A stretch of DNA of 64,000 bases from CAZMSQ01 sp964569025 (GTDB taxonomy: Bacteria; Bacteroidota; Bacteroidia; Chitinophagales; Saprospiraceae): the NCBI GenBank assembly GCA_964569025.1, contig CAZMSQ010000003.1, positions 1 through 64,000 on the forward strand. The letters run 5' to 3'. Positions 8,280-17,002 of this stretch are shown here, in pieces. The stretch's first letter is position 1. Every line of letters starts with the position of its first letter. The notes below the pieces were generated by a model. The model was not told where the DNA came from. It ran no database searches and worked only from the letters and a program-made list of their open reading frames with translations. The translations under genes and the position numbers were made by a program.

Positions 8280-8891
8280 TTACTTGGAGTACAATTCGAC
8301 AATCAACTGCTCGTTGATTTTTTCAGGAATCTGGTCTTTTTCCGGCAACGCGAGAAAAGTCCCCTGCATTTGATCTGGATTCCATTCTAACCATCCAAAT
8401 TTGCGAGCATCTCCCTTGCCGCCTATGGAATCTTTGATAACTTCAAGGTTTCTGCTTTTCCCTCGAACGCTCACCACGTCACCTTCACGAAGCTGACAAG
8501 ATGGAATATTTGTCACAATACCATTTACGGTGATGTGACGGTGGGTGACAAGCTGTCGCGCAGCGCGGCGAGTCGGAGCGATTCCAAGACGGAATACTGT
8601 GTTATCCAATCTGGCCTCTAGATACTGAAGCAAAACCTCACCGGTCACACCCTTCGCTCTACTTGCCTTATCGAATAAGTTCCGAAACTGACGCTCAAGC
8701 ACACCATAAGTGTACTTGGCCTTTTGCTTCTCCATCAACTGCAACGCATAATCCGAGCGCTGACGTCTCCGCCGACCATTTCCGTGCTGACCAGGAGGGT
8801 ACTTACGGCGCTCAAAGTAACGATCGTGACCGAAAATTGACTCACCAAATGCCCGTGACTTCTTCGTTTTGGGACCTCTATATCTTGCCAT
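8280..8891 (-). CDS. rpsD: 30S ribosomal protein S4
   Basis: 203-aa primary rRNA-binding protein that nucleates assembly of the 30S body. It begins MARYRGPKTKKSRAFGE and contains the S4 RNA-binding domain RLDNTVFRLGIAPTRRAARQ followed by LVTHRHITVNG. It has no zinc-type Cys cluster at the N-terminus, so it is the C-minus form. In enterobacteria S4 represses the alpha operon; hairpins directly downstream make local feedback worth considering here. Confidence 0.97.
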   Translation of the reverse strand: MARYRGPKTKKSRAFGESIFGHDRYFERRKYPPGQHGNGRRRRQRSDYALQLMEKQKAKYTYGVLERQFRNLFDKASRAKGVTGEVLLQYLEARLDNTVFRLGIAPTRRAARQLVTHRHITVNGIVTNIPSCQLREGDVVSVRGKSRNLEVIKDSIGGKGDARKFGWLEWNPDQMQGTFLALPEKDQIPEKINEQLIVELYSK

Positions 8892-8931
8892 GACAACCTA
8901 CTACTTGAATTGGGTAACAAAAAAACAGAAA

Positions 8932-9321
8932 TTAGACTCTTCTCCGCTTTGGCGGACGGCACCCATTATGGGGCAGTGGCGTGACATCATGTATTCGGGT
9001 CACCTTGATCCCTGACACATCAATTGCGCGAATGGCAGCTTCCCGACCTGAACCAGGACCCTTCACATAAACCTGTGCGGTGCGCAACCCTGCATCATAA
9101 GCAGTTTTAGCTGCCTCGCCGGCTGCCACCTGAGCTGCGTAAGGTGTGTTTTTCTTCGACCCCCTGAAACCGGACTTTCCAGCCGAAGACCAGGAAATAA
9201 CCTGCCCCTTTTTATTGGTGATCGACACGATGATATTGTTAAATGAGGCTTGTATGTAAGCGAATCCCTCTGGATCGACTTTGACATTCCTCTTTTTGAT
9301 AACTCTTCTGCCTTTTGCCAT
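8932..9321 (-). CDS. rpsK: 30S ribosomal protein S11
   Basis: 129 aa, normal length. It forms part of the platform of the small subunit near the E site. Conserved stretches include ASFNNIIVSITNKKGQVISW, GFRGSKKNTPYAAQ and the C-terminal motif VTPLPHNGCRPPKRRRV. The start MAKGRRVIKKRNVK fits Bacteroidota homologues. It lies between rpsM and rpsD in the classic alpha-operon order. Confidence 0.97.
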   Translation of the reverse strand: MAKGRRVIKKRNVKVDPEGFAYIQASFNNIIVSITNKKGQVISWSSAGKSGFRGSKKNTPYAAQVAAGEAAKTAYDAGLRTAQVYVKGPGSGREAAIRAIDVSGIKVTRIHDVTPLPHNGCRPPKRRRV

Positions 9322-9370
9322 GATAAGTATTGGATTAAAGTCCTTATTGAAAGGAGAGTAATTGCCGGGA

Positions 9371-9748
9371 TTACTTCACTGCTTTTTTCTTGTTCGCAAC
9401 TGTCTTCCGACGACCCTTCCGAGTCCGGGCATTCGTTTTCGTCCTTTGTCCGCGAACAGGAAGCCCTTTACGATGACGAAGACCTCGATAGCAACCAATA
9501 TCCATCAGACGCTTGATGTTCATCTGAACCTCACTCCGAAGTTCACCCTCAACCTTGTAATCGTTGGTGATAATTGCAGAGATGGAACGTATATTCTCAT
9601 CAGTCCAATCCTGTACTTTGGTGTGCTCATCAATACCTGATCTCTCCAGTATCTCTTTTGCACGAGTGGGACCAATACCATAGATGTATGTCAGTCCGAT
9701 GATTCCACGTTTGTTTCTGGGCAGATCGACCCCCGATATCCGAGCCAT
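9371..9748 (-). CDS. rpsM: 30S ribosomal protein S13
   Basis: 125 aa. Head protein of the 30S subunit that contacts the P-site tRNA and forms bridges to L5. The N-terminus MARISGVDLPRNKRGIIGLT, the helical GLRHRKGLPVRGQRTKTNAR and the basic C-terminal tail (GRRKTVANKKKAVK) are diagnostic. Confidence 0.97.
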   Translation of the reverse strand: MARISGVDLPRNKRGIIGLTYIYGIGPTRAKEILERSGIDEHTKVQDWTDENIRSISAIITNDYKVEGELRSEVQMNIKRLMDIGCYRGLRHRKGLPVRGQRTKTNARTRKGRRKTVANKKKAVK

Positions 9749-9779
9749 AAGACAATTTCCCTTTTATTGGTTGAATATA

Positions 9780-9896
9780 TTACCCTTGGCGTTGCTTGAA
9801 GCGAGGGTTTTTCTTGTTGATGATGTAAAGCTTACCTTTTCTCCTGACGATTTTGCATTCAGAAGAGCGCTTTTTAATTGATGCCTTAACTTTCAT
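9780..9896 (-). CDS. rpmJ: 50S ribosomal protein L36, zinc-free form
   Basis: 38-aa protein decoded directly from the minus strand: it starts MKVKASIKKRSSECKIVRRK, continues GKLYIINKKNPRF and ends KQRQG. This is L36, which stabilises 23S rRNA in the large subunit. Only one Cys (Cys14) of the usual CxxC...C...H zinc set remains, so it is the C-minus (zinc-independent) type usual in Bacteroidota. It lies between infA and rpsM, as expected. Confidence 0.95.
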   Translation of the reverse strand: MKVKASIKKRSSECKIVRRKGKLYIINKKNPRFKQRQG

Positions 9897-9944
9897 AAGC
9901 GTTCAGATTTCGACAGCTATCCCCTTTCAAGGATACCCAAACTT

Positions 9945-10163
9945 TTATTTATACCGATAGGTAATACGCCCTCTCGTCAAATCATAAGGCGACATTTCAA
10001 CCGCCACCTTATCTCCTGGAAGAATCCGGATCCAGTTCATCCGCATTTTTCCGGAAATCTTGGCAATGATTTCATGGTTATTCTCCAAACGCACACGAAA
10101 GGTCGCATTTGAAAGTGCCTCTTCAATAATCCCGTCTTGCTTGATCAAATCCTGCTTGGGCAT
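9945..10163 (-). CDS. infA: Translation initiation factor IF-1
   Basis: 72-aa OB-fold factor that occupies the A site during initiation and supports IF-2 and IF-3. Conserved text: IEEALSNATFRVRLENNHEI, AKISGKMRMNWIRILPGDKV and DLTRGRITYRYK. The frame extends upstream to 10202, but MPKQDLIKQDG (ATG 10163) matches the family length. The upstream extension also crosses the -7 box of a promoter, so it would lie at or before the transcription start. Confidence 0.97.
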   Translation of the reverse strand: MPKQDLIKQDGIIEEALSNATFRVRLENNHEIIAKISGKMRMNWIRILPGDKVAVEMSPYDLTRGRITYRYK

Positions 10164-10181
10164 AGATTTATTTTCGGTGTG

Positions 10182-10214
10182 CAAAGATACAAAAATAAAC
10201 AACCAATCCCCAAA
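10182..10214 (-). promoter_or_regulatory. Bacteroidota-type promoter upstream of infA
   Basis: On the minus strand TTTG (10214-10211) is followed after 21 bases by TATCTTTG (10189-10182), matching the primary-sigma consensus of Bacteroidota (TTTG, about 19 bases, TAnnTTTG). It would start transcription a few bases downstream, just before infA, and allow the infA-rpmJ-rpsM-rpsK-rpsD-rpoA-rplQ segment to be expressed separately from the upstream S10/spc genes. Confidence 0.7.
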
Positions 10215-10290
10215 ATTTTGAGGATAAAAAAGCTGACAAACAAATTGAAAGTCAGGTCAAGTATTCAGTTTTTCAACCAGCCCATTGGGA

Positions 10291-11130
10291 TTACACTTTT
10301 GCCAGCCTTGAGCCGATTGACTTCAGGTTTGGATTTTTCTCTATATTCTGCTCAATGAATGAGTGATTGGATAATACATCTGCCTCACCCTTCTTAATGG
10401 CAATTGTATGTTCGTAATGCGCTGAAGGCTTTTTATCACGAGAAATGACCGTCCACCCATCCTTAAGGGTACGTACTTTGCGGGTTCCGAGATTCACCAT
10501 CGGCTCAATAGCAATCACAAGTCCTTCCCGCAACTGTGTACCCCGTCCTCTCCGACCGTAGTTTGGGACTTCTGGACTCTCGTGAAGCATTCTTCCTATG
10601 CCATGCCCTACTAGCTCTCTCACTACTCCGTATTGGTGCTGATGCTCACAATACTGCTGGACTGCATAGCCGATATCTCCAAGGCGATTTCCGGCAACAG
10701 CCTGGTCGATAGCCAGATACAAAGACTTATTCGTGACAACCAGCAAGTCCATCACATCTTCAGAAACTTCTCCAACTGCGAATGTGTAAGCTGCATCTCC
10801 GTAAAACCCGTTCATAAACACTCCGCAGTCGATTGATACAATATCTCCATCCCTAATCTCCTTTCCTGTCGGAATACCATGAACAACCTCCTCATTGACA
10901 GACATACATAGTGTGGCCGGGAAATCCCTATATCCCTTGAATCCTGGAGCCGCCTGATGATCCCGAATAAACTCCTCTGCAATCATATCAAGCTTGTCCA
11001 TCCGAACGCCAGGCTTTATATGCCCTGCAACAGTGCCAAGTGTCTCACAGACCAACAGGCAACTCGCTCTGATGTATTCGATTTCTTCTGGCGTTTTGTA
11101 GAATATATCTTTACCCATAACTGCGTTCAT
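10291..11130 (-). CDS. map: Type I methionyl aminopeptidase
   Basis: Removes the N-terminal Met from nascent proteins. The metal ligands of the pita-bread fold are all present: Asp in VSIDCGVFMNG, Asp in FYGDAAYTF, His in VGHGIGRMLHESP, Glu in VIAIEPMVNLG and Glu in AHYEHTIAI. At 279 aa it has about 20 extra C-terminal residues (IEQNIEKNPNLKSIGS) beyond the catalytic core. An alternative start four codons in (MGKDIFYKT) is possible and matches relatives better. Position after secY is typical. A 142-base spacer with a strong hairpin precedes it. Confidence 0.96.
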   Translation of the reverse strand: MNAVMGKDIFYKTPEEIEYIRASCLLVCETLGTVAGHIKPGVRMDKLDMIAEEFIRDHQAAPGFKGYRDFPATLCMSVNEEVVHGIPTGKEIRDGDIVSIDCGVFMNGFYGDAAYTFAVGEVSEDVMDLLVVTNKSLYLAIDQAVAGNRLGDIGYAVQQYCEHQHQYGVVRELVGHGIGRMLHESPEVPNYGRRGRGTQLREGLVIAIEPMVNLGTRKVRTLKDGWTVISRDKKPSAHYEHTIAIKKGEADVLSNHSFIEQNIEKNPNLKSIGSRLAKV

Positions 11131-11186
11131 TCCTGATATCCGAACATCACCAACGTCTCGTCTGTGAATTCAGTTCCAACAAAACA

Positions 11187-11217
11187 TCCTGTATCCCGCC
11201 ATAGGAGGAATACAGGA
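11187..11217 (-). terminator. Terminator-like hairpin between secY and map
   Basis: On the minus strand TCCTGTATTCC pairs with GGGATACAGGA (11 pairs, one G-T) around a nine-base loop and is followed by the T-rich tgttttgttgg. It could terminate or attenuate the S10/spc transcript after secY, or stabilise its 3' end. The structure is seen directly; efficiency cannot be judged. Confidence 0.55.
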
Positions 11218-11272
11218 CGCCCTGTAAAAGAATCATCGAAGTCAACTTCGAATGACTGTGAGGTATGAAAAA

Positions 11273-12640
11273 TCACATACTGGCACCAATGCCCTGAACT
11301 CCGCTTCTGCCTTTCACTTTTCCTGATTTGACAAGACCATCATAGCGCCTCATCAATAAATAACTATCAATTTGCTGCATGGTGTCAAGTACGACTGCCA
11401 CCAGGATTAAAAGAGAGGTCCCACCAAAAAACATAGCAAATGGCTGGCTGACTCCAAATCCTGCAATGATAGCGGGCAAAATTGCTATAAATCCTAGAAA
11501 AATAGATCCCGGGAGTGTAATCCGTGTCGTAACAGCATCAATAAAATCAGCTGTTGGACTACCAGGCTTGATACCAGGAATGAAAGCATTCTGGCGTTTC
11601 AGGTACTCCGCGTACTGCTTCGGATTCACAACAAGGGCAGTATACACGTATGTGAATAGAACAACCATCACGAAATAGACCACATTATACCCGGTTGAAA
11701 AGGGATCTGACATAGTCCTCAGGATGGTATTCGAGGAGAGATCCGAGGCTGGACCTGCCAAAGCCTGTATGACAGTAGCAGGGAGAAACATCAATGCCTG
11801 AGCAAAGATTATCGGCATAACACCAGAGGCATTCACCTTGATAGGAATATAGTCACGTACTCCGGAAACGGGCATGCTTGAATCACCTCGCCCAACCATG
11901 CGCTTCGCGAATTGAATTGGTATTCGGCGCACACCCATTACAATCATAACTGTTGCAGCCACCACGAAATACAAGGCGGCCATCTCGAGCACAAACAAAA
12001 TCAGATTTTGTTGTGCCTGACTTTGAACTTCTGCAACGAATGCAACTGGGAGGGTAGCGATGATACCAACAGTAATCAGCAAAGAAACACCATTCCCTAT
12101 TCCCCTGTCAGTAATGCGCTCACCAAGCCACATAGCGAAAACTGTTCCTGTTGCGAGGATAATAATATTTGAGAACCAGAAAATTGCTGCCGGAATCGAT
12201 GTATCAACGGCACCAAGACTTTTGATGTAGGTCAAATACCCGCCACCTTGAACAAGCGTAATCGCAACTGTAAGCAGTCGGGTAATTTGGTTCAGTTTTT
12301 TCCTGCCGGACTCACCTTCACGCTGCTGAAGTCTTTGGAAGTATGGAACTGCAAAACCCAGAAGCTGAATAATAATCGATGCCGTGATGTATGGCATAAT
12401 TCCGAGCGCAAATACAGCAGCCTGATTAAAAGCCCCTCCTGTAAACACATTGATGAGCCCAAGCAAATCACTTGGGCTTGAATCAGCCGTTTGCCGCTCA
12501 AGAACCTCAGGTATGACACCCGGCAGAGTGACGAAGGAACCAAACCTATACACAGCAAGCATTCCCATCGTAAACAGGATGCGTTGTCTGAGTTCAGTAA
12601 TCTTCCAAATATTCTTCAGTGTCGTTATGAACTTCTTCAT
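11273..12640 (-). CDS. secY: Protein translocase subunit SecY
   Basis: 455-aa pore-forming subunit of the Sec translocon with ten expected membrane spans. Conserved regions include the TM1/plug region (YRFGSFVTLPGV), LGIMPYITASIIIQLL and SMPVSGVRDYIPIKVNASGV, and the C-terminal GGTSLLILVAVVLDTMQQID. The C-tail is short. It follows rplO by 12 bases. adk, which separates secY and map in many bacteria, is absent here. Confidence 0.97.
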   Translation of the reverse strand: MKKFITTLKNIWKITELRQRILFTMGMLAVYRFGSFVTLPGVIPEVLERQTADSSPSDLLGLINVFTGGAFNQAAVFALGIMPYITASIIIQLLGFAVPYFQRLQQREGESGRKKLNQITRLLTVAITLVQGGGYLTYIKSLGAVDTSIPAAIFWFSNIIILATGTVFAMWLGERITDRGIGNGVSLLITVGIIATLPVAFVAEVQSQAQQNLILFVLEMAALYFVVAATVMIVMGVRRIPIQFAKRMVGRGDSSMPVSGVRDYIPIKVNASGVMPIIFAQALMFLPATVIQALAGPASDLSSNTILRTMSDPFSTGYNVVYFVMVVLFTYVYTALVVNPKQYAEYLKRQNAFIPGIKPGSPTADFIDAVTTRITLPGSIFLGFIAILPAIIAGFGVSQPFAMFFGGTSLLILVAVVLDTMQQIDSYLLMRRYDGLVKSGKVKGRSGVQGIGASM

Positions 12641-12652
12641 CTCCGCAGCGAA

Positions 12653-13099
12653 TTAGACAATTGTGAGACTACCACCTGCTGCTTCGAGCGCCTGTTTGGC
12701 AGAGGCAGATGCAGCATTAGCTTCAACATTCAGCGCTTTACCGACCTCTCCGTCGCCAAGCACTTTCATCAAATCATTCCTTCGAATGAACCTATGCTCG
12801 CGCATGAATTCAAGTGTGATTGAAGTAACCTGATGTTTTTCTGAAATCTCTTCCAGGCGAGCAAGATTGAAAGGGGAATAAGCCACCCTGTTCCGGTTCT
12901 TAAACCCGCGTTTTGGCAGCCTCATTTGCAGTGGCATCTGGCCACCCTCAAAATTACGCTTCTGCTTTGATCCAGAACGCGATTTAGCACCCTTGTGCCC
13001 ACGCGCGCTCGTACCCCCTTTTCCGGATCCTTGTCCTCTTCCTCGTCTCGTATTACTCTTGACCGCTCCTTTTGCCGGCCTGATGGTATGCAGTTCCAT
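12653..13099 (-). CDS. rplO: 50S ribosomal protein L15
   Basis: 148 aa, late-assembly large-subunit protein. Gly/Arg/Lys-rich N-terminal extension (NTRRGRGQGSGKGGTSARGH) and the GGQMPLQMRLPKRGFKNRN motif are characteristic. The C-terminus ends in the Ala-rich EAAGGSLTIV. Confidence 0.96.
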   Translation of the reverse strand: MELHTIRPAKGAVKSNTRRGRGQGSGKGGTSARGHKGAKSRSGSKQKRNFEGGQMPLQMRLPKRGFKNRNRVAYSPFNLARLEEISEKHQVTSITLEFMREHRFIRRNDLMKVLGDGEVGKALNVEANAASASAKQALEAAGGSLTIV

Positions 13100-13140
13100 G
13101 ACAGTTTCGTTATACAGGGGCCAGAAAGGCCATGATGAAT

Positions 13141-13323
13141 TTATTCACTTACCTCTTCGATCTTCAAAAGGTGGGCTACTTGCTCCAGCATCCCAACTAT
13201 CTGTGGCGAGGCATGGTGCACCACAGTTTGATGCATTTTGCGAATGCCTAGTGCCTTCAACGTATTTTTTTGACGTGCAGGCCTGTCGATCGAACTTTTT
13301 ACTTGAGTTATTTTCAGTTTCAT
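13141..13323 (-). CDS. rpmD: 50S ribosomal protein L30
   Basis: 60-aa protein beginning MKLKITQVKSSIDRPARQKN, with the conserved TLKALGIRKMHQTVVH core. The open frame starts six codons earlier (13341), but the upstream residues are not conserved in the family, so ATG 13323 is used. Confidence 0.96.
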   Translation of the reverse strand: MKLKITQVKSSIDRPARQKNTLKALGIRKMHQTVVHHASPQIVGMLEQVAHLLKIEEVSE

Positions 13324-13344
13324 CGCAAATGTATTTTGCAAAGG

Positions 13345-13863
13345 TTACCCTTCAAAGAGTTTTTCCATTGAGATCCGGCGTTGCCTTGCCACTTTCATTG
13401 GATCTCTGAGTTTTTCAAGAGCATCGATGGTCGCTTTGACCACATTGTGGGGATTTGATGATCCGTGAGATTTCGCAAGTACATTGTGGACGCCAGCGCT
13501 CTCGAGCACAGCACGCATCGCACCACCAGCAATGACACCAGTACCATCAGATGCCGGCTTGATCAGAACCCGTCCAGCGCCAAATTTCCCCTTTTGCTCA
13601 TGAGGAATGGTCCCTTTGTGTAATGGCACTTGTATCAAATTTTTCTTTGCATCATCAACAGCCTTCGCGATGGCTTCGGAAACATCACGAGCTTTGCCGA
13701 GCCCATGTCCGACGGTCCCGTTTCCATCTCCAACAACTACGATTGCTGCGAAGCTAAATGTCCGACCACCCTTTGTAACTTTCGCGACGCGATTGAGTGT
13801 GACCAGTTTGTCCTTCAGTTCGGTCTCTGCCGGTTTGACCCGTGCGGGCGTTTTCTTTGCCAT
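13345..13863 (-). CDS. rpsE: 30S ribosomal protein S5
   Basis: 172 aa. Involved in translational accuracy at the interface with S4. The double-stranded RNA-binding-like N-domain shows KVTKGGRTFSFAAIVVVGDG and GHGLGKARDVSEAI; the second domain carries GAGRVLIKPASDGTGVIAGG. The C-terminus extends to RQRRISMEKLFEG. Confidence 0.97.
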   Translation of the reverse strand: MAKKTPARVKPAETELKDKLVTLNRVAKVTKGGRTFSFAAIVVVGDGNGTVGHGLGKARDVSEAIAKAVDDAKKNLIQVPLHKGTIPHEQKGKFGAGRVLIKPASDGTGVIAGGAMRAVLESAGVHNVLAKSHGSSNPHNVVKATIDALEKLRDPMKVARQRRISMEKLFEG

Positions 13864-13893
13864 TCCTAATATTCTTGTAAGTTCAACTCAGCT

Positions 13894-14247
13894 TTAAATA
13901 TGCAATCCCGCCTCACGAGCTCCTTCCGCAAGTTCTTTTACTCGCCCGTGGTAAAGATACCCTCCACGATCAAACACAACGTTTGAGACATTCGCCTTTT
14001 GTGCTCGCTCACCAATCAATTTACCAACCTGACGGGCTTGTTCCTTCTTCGTAAGAGAGCGGTCAACACCCTCATCCAAAGACGAGGCCGCTGCCAAAGT
14101 TATCCCTTCGTGGTCATCGACGACCTGACAATAAATTGACTTATTACTCCGGAAAACAGTCAGACGAGGTCTTTCGGGACTCCCCTTAATCTTCCTCCGC
14201 ACCCTTGAGTGCACCTTTTTCCTTCTGAGACGCTTATCGAATTTCAT
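13894..14247 (-). CDS. rplR: 50S ribosomal protein L18
   Basis: 117-aa 5S rRNA-binding protein of the central protuberance. The basic N-terminus (FDKRLRRKKVHSRVRRKIKG) and the motifs RLTVFRSNKSIYCQVVDD and VVFDRGGYLYHGRVKELAEG are diagnostic. Confidence 0.97.
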   Translation of the reverse strand: MKFDKRLRRKKVHSRVRRKIKGSPERPRLTVFRSNKSIYCQVVDDHEGITLAAASSLDEGVDRSLTKKEQARQVGKLIGERAQKANVSNVVFDRGGYLYHGRVKELAEGAREAGLHI

Positions 14248-14292
14248 GATGCCTTCAATTTGCCGGACGTTTCCAACGCCTGGCGTGAAAAT

Positions 14293-14850
14293 TTATTTAC
14301 TTGCAGACTTACCAGCCTTCCGGCGAATTTGCTCTCCCAGAAAACGCACACCTTTCCCTTTATATGGCTCTGGCTTGCGGAATGCGCGAATTTTAGCGGC
14401 AATCTGACCTATCAATTGTTTGTCAATACTTTCAAGTTTCACCACAGGGTTTTTCCCTTTTTCGGTAATGGTTTCAACCTTCACTTCAGACGGCACTACA
14501 AAATAAATCGGGTGCGAGTATCCTAAAGTCAGCTCAAGCATCTGCCCTGTATTCGCAGCTCTGTAACCGACACCAACCAACTCTAGCTGCTTGACGTACC
14601 CCTCTGACACACCGACAACCATATTATTAATCAATGAGCGATACAACCCATGCATTGACTTATGACGCTTTTGCTCGGTAGGCCGCTCTACTGACACTAT
14701 CCCATCATCCACAGATACAGAAAGGTCAGGATCGACCCGCTGAGTCAACTGACCCTTTGGACCCTTCACAGTGACCACATTACTCTTGGCGTCTACGCTC
14801 ACATCAACACCTTTGGGGAGTGCAATCGGAGCTTTTCCTATTCGTGACAT
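14293..14850 (-). CDS. rplF: 50S ribosomal protein L6
   Basis: 185 aa, two tandem L6 folds, near the sarcin-ricin loop. It starts MSRIGKAPIALPKGV; the open frame runs upstream to 14904 but those residues overlap the spacer and are not family-like. The C-terminal signature PEPYKGKGVRFLGEQIRRK is present. Confidence 0.97.
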   Translation of the reverse strand: MSRIGKAPIALPKGVDVSVDAKSNVVTVKGPKGQLTQRVDPDLSVSVDDGIVSVERPTEQKRHKSMHGLYRSLINNMVVGVSEGYVKQLELVGVGYRAANTGQMLELTLGYSHPIYFVVPSEVKVETITEKGKNPVVKLESIDKQLIGQIAAKIRAFRKPEPYKGKGVRFLGEQIRRKAGKSASK

Positions 14851-14869
14851 GATTCGAGTGTTTTGAAAA

Positions 14870-15280
14870 TTAATAGACGTAGCAGACCAATTCGCCACCA
14901 ACATTCTTTTGGCGTGCCTCTTTATCAGTCATAACTCCCCTTGAGGTTGAGACAATCATAATCCCCAACCCGTTGATTATCCTCGGAATATCGGTCGCTT
15001 TCGCATACTTCCGAAGACCTGGCTTTGAAAACCTTGCCATCTTCCGTATAACTGGCTGACGAGTTTGTGGATCGTACTTCAGTGCTATCCGGATGACGGG
15101 GCTATTCCCTTTTCCGCCTTCTTCTTCGAACTTGTACTTCAGAATATATCCTTGATCGTACAAAATCTCGGTAATGGCTTTCTTCATCTTTGACGAAGGG
15201 ATTGCCACAACTTTGTGACCTGCCATTTGAGCATTCCGAATGCGGGTCAGGTAGTCACCAATTGAATCTGTTGCTGCCAT
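14870..15280 (-). CDS. rpsH: 30S ribosomal protein S8
   Basis: 136 aa, binds helix 21 of 16S rRNA and in enterobacteria represses the spc operon. Conserved: DSIGDYLTRIRNAQMAGHK and the C-terminal GIMIVSTSRGVMTDKEARQK with GGELVCYVY. I chose the Met at 15280 (MAATDSIGDYL) over the upstream Met at 15328. Confidence 0.97.
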   Translation of the reverse strand: MAATDSIGDYLTRIRNAQMAGHKVVAIPSSKMKKAITEILYDQGYILKYKFEEEGGKGNSPVIRIALKYDPQTRQPVIRKMARFSKPGLRKYAKATDIPRIINGLGIMIVSTSRGVMTDKEARQKNVGGELVCYVY

Positions 15281-15341
15281 AGGAGTAGAATATTTGACGG
15301 ATGCGTAACTATTGAACGCCCCGGCCATTGCTTATCTAAAA

Positions 15342-15611
15342 TTACCAGCTGGATTTCCTCACTCCAGGAATCTTTCCCTGAAGAGCCATTTCTCTGAACT
15401 TAACTCTGCACAATCCGAACTTGCGCATATATCCCTTTGGACGCCCAGTCAATTGGCACCTGTTGTGCTGCCTTACCGGAGACGCATTCCGCGGGAGTTT
15501 ATCAAGCTCGTCCCAGCGACCTTCTTCCCTGAGCTTCTCACGAAGCTCAGCGTACTTAGCCACCATCCGGGCTCTTTTGTGTTCACGTGCAATGAGTGAT
15601 TTCCTTGCCAT
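15342..15611 (-). CDS. rpsN: 30S ribosomal protein S14, long zinc-free form
   Basis: 89 aa. It begins MARKSLIAREHKRARMVAKY and contains LPRNASPVRQHNRC and GRPKGYMRKFGLCRVKFRE. The zinc-binding CxxC...CxxC set of short S14 is missing, so this is the long C-minus type. It lies between rplE and rpsH. Confidence 0.97.
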   Translation of the reverse strand: MARKSLIAREHKRARMVAKYAELREKLREEGRWDELDKLPRNASPVRQHNRCQLTGRPKGYMRKFGLCRVKFREMALQGKIPGVRKSSW

Positions 15612-15635
15612 AACAAAATAAATAAATTGTCTTCG

Positions 15636-16193
15636 TTAATTCTCTCTATTGATAAACGGCATACCAAGACCCTTCAGAAGAGCAAGTGCTTCAGCATCTG
15701 TCTGAGCAGTTGTCACAAATGTGATGTCCATGCCGGTTATCCTATTAATCTTATCAAGATCTATCTCAGGAAAAATAATCTGCTCAGTAACACCAAGCGA
15801 GTAATTACCCCTTCCGTCAAAACTCTTGTCACTGATGCCTCTGAAGTCTCTCACCCTGGGCAACGCCACAGTAATCAATCGCTCAAGAAATTCATACATA
15901 CGCGAATCTCTCAAAGTCACCTTGGCTCCAATTGGCATACCTTCACGGAGCTTGAAATTGGAGATTGAGTTACGCGCTTTCGTCATCACCGCTTTCTGCC
16001 CAGTGATCATTGTAAGTTCATCGACAGCAATGTCAACCAACTTCTTGTCGGCAGTTGCCTGACCAACACCCTGATTCAGGGCAATTTTAACAAGACGAGG
16101 CACCTGCATAATCGACTTATACTGAAATTGCTCCATCAACTTTGGAACAACCTCTTCGCGGTACACTTGCTTGAAATATGGCTTGTAGTTCAT
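15636..16193 (-). CDS. rplE: 50S ribosomal protein L5
   Basis: 185-aa central-protuberance protein binding 5S rRNA and touching P-site tRNA. Conserved VPRLVKIALNQGVGQATADK, GQKAVMTKARNSISNFKLRE and GITEQIIFPEID-like (here GVTEQIIFPEIDLDKI). Its ATG overlaps the rplX stop (TAATG), so the two genes are translationally coupled. Confidence 0.97.
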   Translation of the reverse strand: MNYKPYFKQVYREEVVPKLMEQFQYKSIMQVPRLVKIALNQGVGQATADKKLVDIAVDELTMITGQKAVMTKARNSISNFKLREGMPIGAKVTLRDSRMYEFLERLITVALPRVRDFRGISDKSFDGRGNYSLGVTEQIIFPEIDLDKINRITGMDITFVTTAQTDAEALALLKGLGMPFINREN

Positions 16194-16540
16194 TACTTAA
16201 TAATTTCCCCGGATGTTTTGGAATATCTGACAAGCTTCCCATCAGCACCTTCCATCCTCCCAACACGGGTAGGATCGCCGGACTTCGGGTCAATCAGCAT
16301 CAAATTCGAAATATGGATGGGTGCCGTGATTTCCTGTATCCCACCTGGATTATTGTCTGTTGGCCGAACAGCCTTCTTCCGGATGTTCACACCATCAACG
16401 ACTGCACGGTTTTTTGCTGGGATGACCTCCAGCACTTCCCCTTCCGTACCTTTATAATCACCTGAAATGACAAGGACCTTATCGCCCTTCTTCACCTTCA
16501 GTTTGTGAGTTGCCCGTTTGGGATATTTTTTCTGGCTCAT
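16193..16540 (-). CDS. rplX: 50S ribosomal protein L24
   Basis: 115-aa assembly-initiator protein of the large subunit with a KOW motif (KVKKGDKVLVISGDYKGTEG). A short basic N-terminal extension (MSQKKYPKRATHK) precedes it. The stop codon overlaps the rplE start. Confidence 0.96.
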   Translation of the reverse strand: MSQKKYPKRATHKLKVKKGDKVLVISGDYKGTEGEVLEVIPAKNRAVVDGVNIRKKAVRPTDNNPGGIQEITAPIHISNLMLIDPKSGDPTRVGRMEGADGKLVRYSKTSGEIIK

Positions 16541-16573
16541 AATTCAGACATCTATTCAGTCAGCAATAGCTAT

Positions 16574-16939
16574 TTAGAGAACCTCTGGGGCCAAAGAAAC
16601 AATACGCATGTAGTCGCGTTCACGCAACTCCCTGGCTACCGGCCCGAAAATACGCGTTCCCCTGGGTTCTCCTGCCGCATTCAGCAAAACAACTGCGTTA
16701 TCATCAAAGCGGATGTAGGAACCATCCTTCCGACGTATTTCCTTGCGTGTGCGCACCACGACAGCTTTTGATACCGTCCCTTTTTTAACTCCCCCCGGGG
16801 AGGCTTCCTTTACAGAGACAACAATCTCGTCACCGACGGAGGCGTAACGTCGTTTGGAGCCACCCAACACCCTGATACAGAGCACCTCCTTGGCACCGCT
16901 GTTATCAGCCACTCTGAGTCGTGATTCTTGCTGGATCAT
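16574..16939 (-). CDS. rplN: 50S ribosomal protein L14
   Basis: 121 aa at the subunit interface. It starts MIQQESRLRVADNSGAKEVL and contains GGSKRRYASVGDEIVVSVKE and NAAGEPRGTRIFGPVARELR, all highly conserved. Normal length. Confidence 0.98.
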   Translation of the reverse strand: MIQQESRLRVADNSGAKEVLCIRVLGGSKRRYASVGDEIVVSVKEASPGGVKKGTVSKAVVVRTRKEIRRKDGSYIRFDDNAVVLLNAAGEPRGTRIFGPVARELRERDYMRIVSLAPEVL

Positions 16940-17002
16940 TGCGTAATGAATTTATAACTTAAGGATGAAAGAAGAAAACCCGAATGCTACTACCCTGGAA
17001 GA

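Noticed and set aside
9371..9640. Plus-strand frames opposite rpsM
   Set aside because: Antisense shadows of a highly conserved ribosomal gene.
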